DNA of 64,000 bases, taken from positions 1 to 64,000 of the IMG/VR virus record IMGVR_UViG_3300021356_000009. One strand, given 5' to 3'. The notes beneath the pieces are model-generated. The model searched no databases. It was not told the origin of the DNA and worked only from the letters and a program-made list of their open reading frames with translations. Shown piece by piece: positions 61,454-64,000 of the stretch. Within the stretch, counting starts at the first letter, position 1, and every line of letters begins with the position of its first letter. The translations under genes and the position numbers were made by a program. The DNA comes from a virus.

Positions 61454-64000
61454 ATGTCATCAACAGATAGACAAAATAGATTACTAGTAACAGAAGACTG
61501 GAAGCGTGTATATCAGTCATTTAGAAATGCTGATTTTAAGGCTTACGATTTTGATACTTTAAAAAGAACAATGATAACTTACCTCAGAGAAAACTATCCT
61601 GAGGATTTTAATGATTACATAGAATCAAGCGAATACGTTGCATTGATTGATATGATTGCATTTTTGGGTCAAAACTTGTCGTTCCGTATCGACTTAAATG
61701 CAAGAGAAAATTTTATAGAGCTTGCCGATCGCAGAGAAAGTGTTTTACGTCTTGCTAGATTACTTTCATATAACGCAAGTAGAAATAAAGCGGCTGAAGG
61801 CCTACTTAAAGTGGAATCTATAAAAACTACAGAAGATATTATTGATTCTAACGGAAACAATATTAGTAGACAAACTGTACTTTGGAATGATTCAACAAAT
61901 AGTGACTGGTATGAGCAATTTGTTAGAATCTTAAATGCAGCACTACCTACAACAAATAAATTTGGTCGTCCTGTAAGTAAAGCTACAATTGACAATATTC
62001 CAACTCAAAAATATAGAGTTAACGGAGCAAGTAGTGACATTCCTGTATTTAGATTTCAAAAATCAATTAACGGAAAAAATTTACCATTTGAAGTAACAAG
62101 CTGCGAGTTGACAGATAGTGAAATTTTAGAAGAGCCACCGCTACCTGGAAACAATGTAGGATTTGTTTACAGAGATGATAATAGAGGGTTTGGTAGTAGC
62201 AATACAGGATTCTTTTTTAAATTTAAACAAGGCATTTTAGAAGATGGCGCATTTAATATTTCAGCTCCTGCAACTAATCAAACTGTAAGCATAGATGCTG
62301 TAAATATAAACAATGAAGATGTTTGGTTATATGGGCTTAACTCTAGTGGAATTGAAACAACACTTTGGACAAAAGTAGATAGTGTTAAAGGAAATAATGT
62401 TTTATACAATAACTTAACAAGTTCGCAAAAAAACATATTTGGAGTTTTAACAAAATTAGAAGATAGAGTTGATCTAATTTTTAGCGATGGTGTATTTGGT
62501 AACCTTCCACAAGGGTCCTTTAGAACATATTTTCGTGTAAGTGCTAACGAGGAATTAAACATAACTCCTGCATCTATGCAAAAAATAAACATCGATGTAG
62601 ATTATATTTCTGCAAATAACACTGAAGAAACTTTAAGTTTTGAACTTGCTTTAAAGTACAGTGTATTAAACGCAGCAGCATCCGAAACTAATGATAGTAT
62701 AAAACAAAATGCACCAGCAGTGTATTACACACAAAATAGAATGGTGACAGGTGAAGATTATAATATTGTTCCGTTGACAGTTAGTCAAGAAATTGTAAAA
62801 ACAAAAAGTATCAATAGAGTAAGCAGTGGAATTTCTCGCTATTTTGATTTAGTTGATGCAACAGGAAAGTATAGTAAAACTAACATTTACGGTAGTGATG
62901 GCATACTTTATAAAGAATATTTTACAGACAAGCAAGGGTTTACTTTTAGCACACGTAACGATATTGAGAATATTTTGTTATCAACTGTAGAACCTATACT
63001 TGCAGGAAAATATATTAGAAACTTTTATTTTGATAAATTTTTACGCATAGATTTTAGTTTGTCTGAATACTTGTGGAAGCAAAAAGAAACAAAAACAAAT
63101 CAATCAACAGGTAATTTTGCAGATGGTGCATTGCAAAATCTACCATTAAAGACTGGCTCGTTCACTTCAACAAATTTGAAGTATTTGACTATAGGAACAT
63201 TAGTAAAATTTGCTCCTAGAGCAGGCTATGTTTTTCAAACAGACGAAGATAATAAGCAAGTCATTAGAGGTACCGAGCTTAAAGAAAACCAAGTAGAATA
63301 TCTATGGACTAAAATTGTTAGTATTAAGAATCAAGGAGATGCAGAAGGTGATATATTATTAAATGATGTTATACCAACTGATGCAGTTTTACAAGAATTA
63401 ATACCAGCACTTACAACTACAATTCCAGATGATGTAAAAACACAAATGATAAACAGAATATTTGTTTACAAAACATTTGGATTAAGGTATGATTATCTTA
63501 CAGAAAGATGGAGAGTAGTTACTGAAAATAATGTTAATTTTGCTGACGACTTTGGATTAGGCAGAGCAGGCGATAATTCTAATCAGAGCTTGGATGCAAG
63601 TTGGTTATTATTATTTGAAACTAACGGCGAAAGTTATACAATTAGTACTAGGTCAATGAGATATGTTTTTGAATCAGATGCAGAAGTAAGATTCTATTTT
63701 GACAACAGAGATAAAATATTTGATCCTAAAACTGGACAAAGTTTGATTGATAATATCAACATTTTAAGCATTAATAAAAAACTTGACGACACAAGCACAT
63801 ATAACTTTACAAAAGACTTTAGATGGGAAGTGAGCAACTCCTTTAGAGATAGCGAAGGTTACGTAAGCAGTAAAAAAGTTGAAGTTAGCTTTTTTGATTC
63901 AGATGATGATGGAGTTGTTGATGACCCGGATATATTCGAACAAATTGTTTTACCTAATATAAACAGCGATGACAAATATGTATTCCTTGAGAAATACAAT
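61454..64000 (+). CDS. 6: Baseplate wedge protein gp6, 3' end cut off by window end
   Basis: 849 residues are visible, starting MSSTDRQNRLLVTEDWKRVY after AGAGGAA. Conserved gp6 sequence: 'LRENYPEDFNDYIESSEYVA', 'LIDMIAFLGQNLSFRIDLNA', 'RENFIELADRRESVLRLARL', and later 'FGNLPQGSFRTYFRVSANEE' and 'YYTQNRMVTGEDYNIVPLTV', typical of the gp6/J-type wedge fold. T4 gp6 is 660 residues; marine relatives are longer, with insertions as here. gp6 dimers with gp7 and gp53 form the inner ring of the baseplate. The gene is still open at the window edge. Confidence 0.93.
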   Translation, partial: MSSTDRQNRLLVTEDWKRVYQSFRNADFKAYDFDTLKRTMITYLRENYPEDFNDYIESSEYVALIDMIAFLGQNLSFRIDLNARENFIELADRRESVLRLARLLSYNASRNKAAEGLLKVESIKTTEDIIDSNGNNISRQTVLWNDSTNSDWYEQFVRILNAALPTTNKFGRPVSKATIDNIPTQKYRVNGASSDIPVFRFQKSINGKNLPFEVTSCELTDSEILEEPPLPGNNVGFVYRDDNRGFGSSNTGFFFKFKQGILEDGAFNISAPATNQTVSIDAVNINNEDVWLYGLNSSGIETTLWTKVDSVKGNNVLYNNLTSSQKNIFGVLTKLEDRVDLIFSDGVFGNLPQGSFRTYFRVSANEELNITPASMQKINIDVDYISANNTEETLSFELALKYSVLNAAASETNDSIKQNAPAVYYTQNRMVTGEDYNIVPLTVSQEIVKTKSINRVSSGISRYFDLVDATGKYSKTNIYGSDGILYKEYFTDKQGFTFSTRNDIENILLSTVEPILAGKYIRNFYFDKFLRIDFSLSEYLWKQKETKTNQSTGNFADGALQNLPLKTGSFTSTNLKYLTIGTLVKFAPRAGYVFQTDEDNKQVIRGTELKENQVEYLWTKIVSIKNQGDAEGDILLNDVIPTDAVLQELIPALTTTIPDDVKTQMINRIFVYKTFGLRYDYLTERWRVVTENNVNFADDFGLGRAGDNSNQSLDASWLLLFETNGESYTISTRSMRYVFESDAEVRFYFDNRDKIFDPKTGQSLIDNINILSINKKLDDTSTYNFTKDFRWEVSNSFRDSEGYVSSKKVEVSFFDSDDDGVVDDPDIFEQIVLPNINSDDKYVFLEKYN

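Overview
The window is the structural and late-gene half of a large T4-like marine myovirus, of the kind that infects marine cyanobacteria or SAR11-type bacteria. Portal (gp20), prohead protease (gp21), scaffold (gp22), major capsid protein (gp23), gp25 and gp6 baseplate wedge proteins, the gp46/gp47 recombination nuclease and the late sigma factor gp55 can all be recognised. No host metabolic gene (psbA, cobS, phoH etc.) lies in the window, so the host cannot be fixed. The DNA is AT-rich, genes abut or overlap by 1-4 bases, and late promoters carry a TAAATA core, as expected of T4 relatives.

Layout. 1-31309 (minus strand): five consecutive giant fibre genes; the first runs off the window and the complete ones are 2063, 3564, 2884 and 1125 residues. 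31319-33726 (minus): a possible 31-codon leader gene and four small virion-type genes. 33727-34312: no large gene, but a strong terminator, a candidate ~245-nt small RNA with its own sigma70-type promoter, and a 28-codon gene with a good ribosome-binding site. 34313-45443 (minus): head genes gp23, gp22, gp21 and an acidic prohead core protein, interrupted by a radical SAM enzyme and a Rossmann-like protein, then an 81-residue protein, gp20 and a tape-measure-like protein. 45522-46600 (plus): a gp26-like protein with an apparent -1 ribosomal frameshift into a 76-codon extension, the arrangement of a tail-assembly chaperone pair. 46597-48971 (minus): two helical, Ala/Lys-rich proteins, possibly virion-internal. 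49033-49233 (plus): a small unknown gene, followed by about 490 bases of hairpin-rich noncoding DNA. 49723-54051 (minus): a GIY-YIG nuclease, a small protein, gp46, gp47 and gp55. 54132 to the end (plus): the baseplate operon, with a tube-junction protein, a gp53-like wedge protein, a hub protein, a gp5-like spike with a GH19-like lytic domain, a Cys/His/Asn peptidase, gp25 and gp6 (cut by the window end).

Regulation can be read from the sequence. At least ten structural units are preceded by NNTAAATA (nine followed by C), the expected late promoter read by gp55. gp55 itself and the gp47-gp46 operon have near-consensus sigma70 promoters with 17-bp spacers (TTGACA/TATAAT and TTGACA/TATACT), so they should be read by host RNA polymerase early. 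Perfect 10-bp hairpins with U-tracts close the gp23 unit, the 175-residue-protein unit and the candidate small RNA.

The most noteworthy items are the frameshifting gp26-like gene beside the tape measure, the small-RNA and small-gene locus behind gp23, the radical SAM pair inside the head operon, and the modular fibre family with exchanged N- and C-terminal domains.
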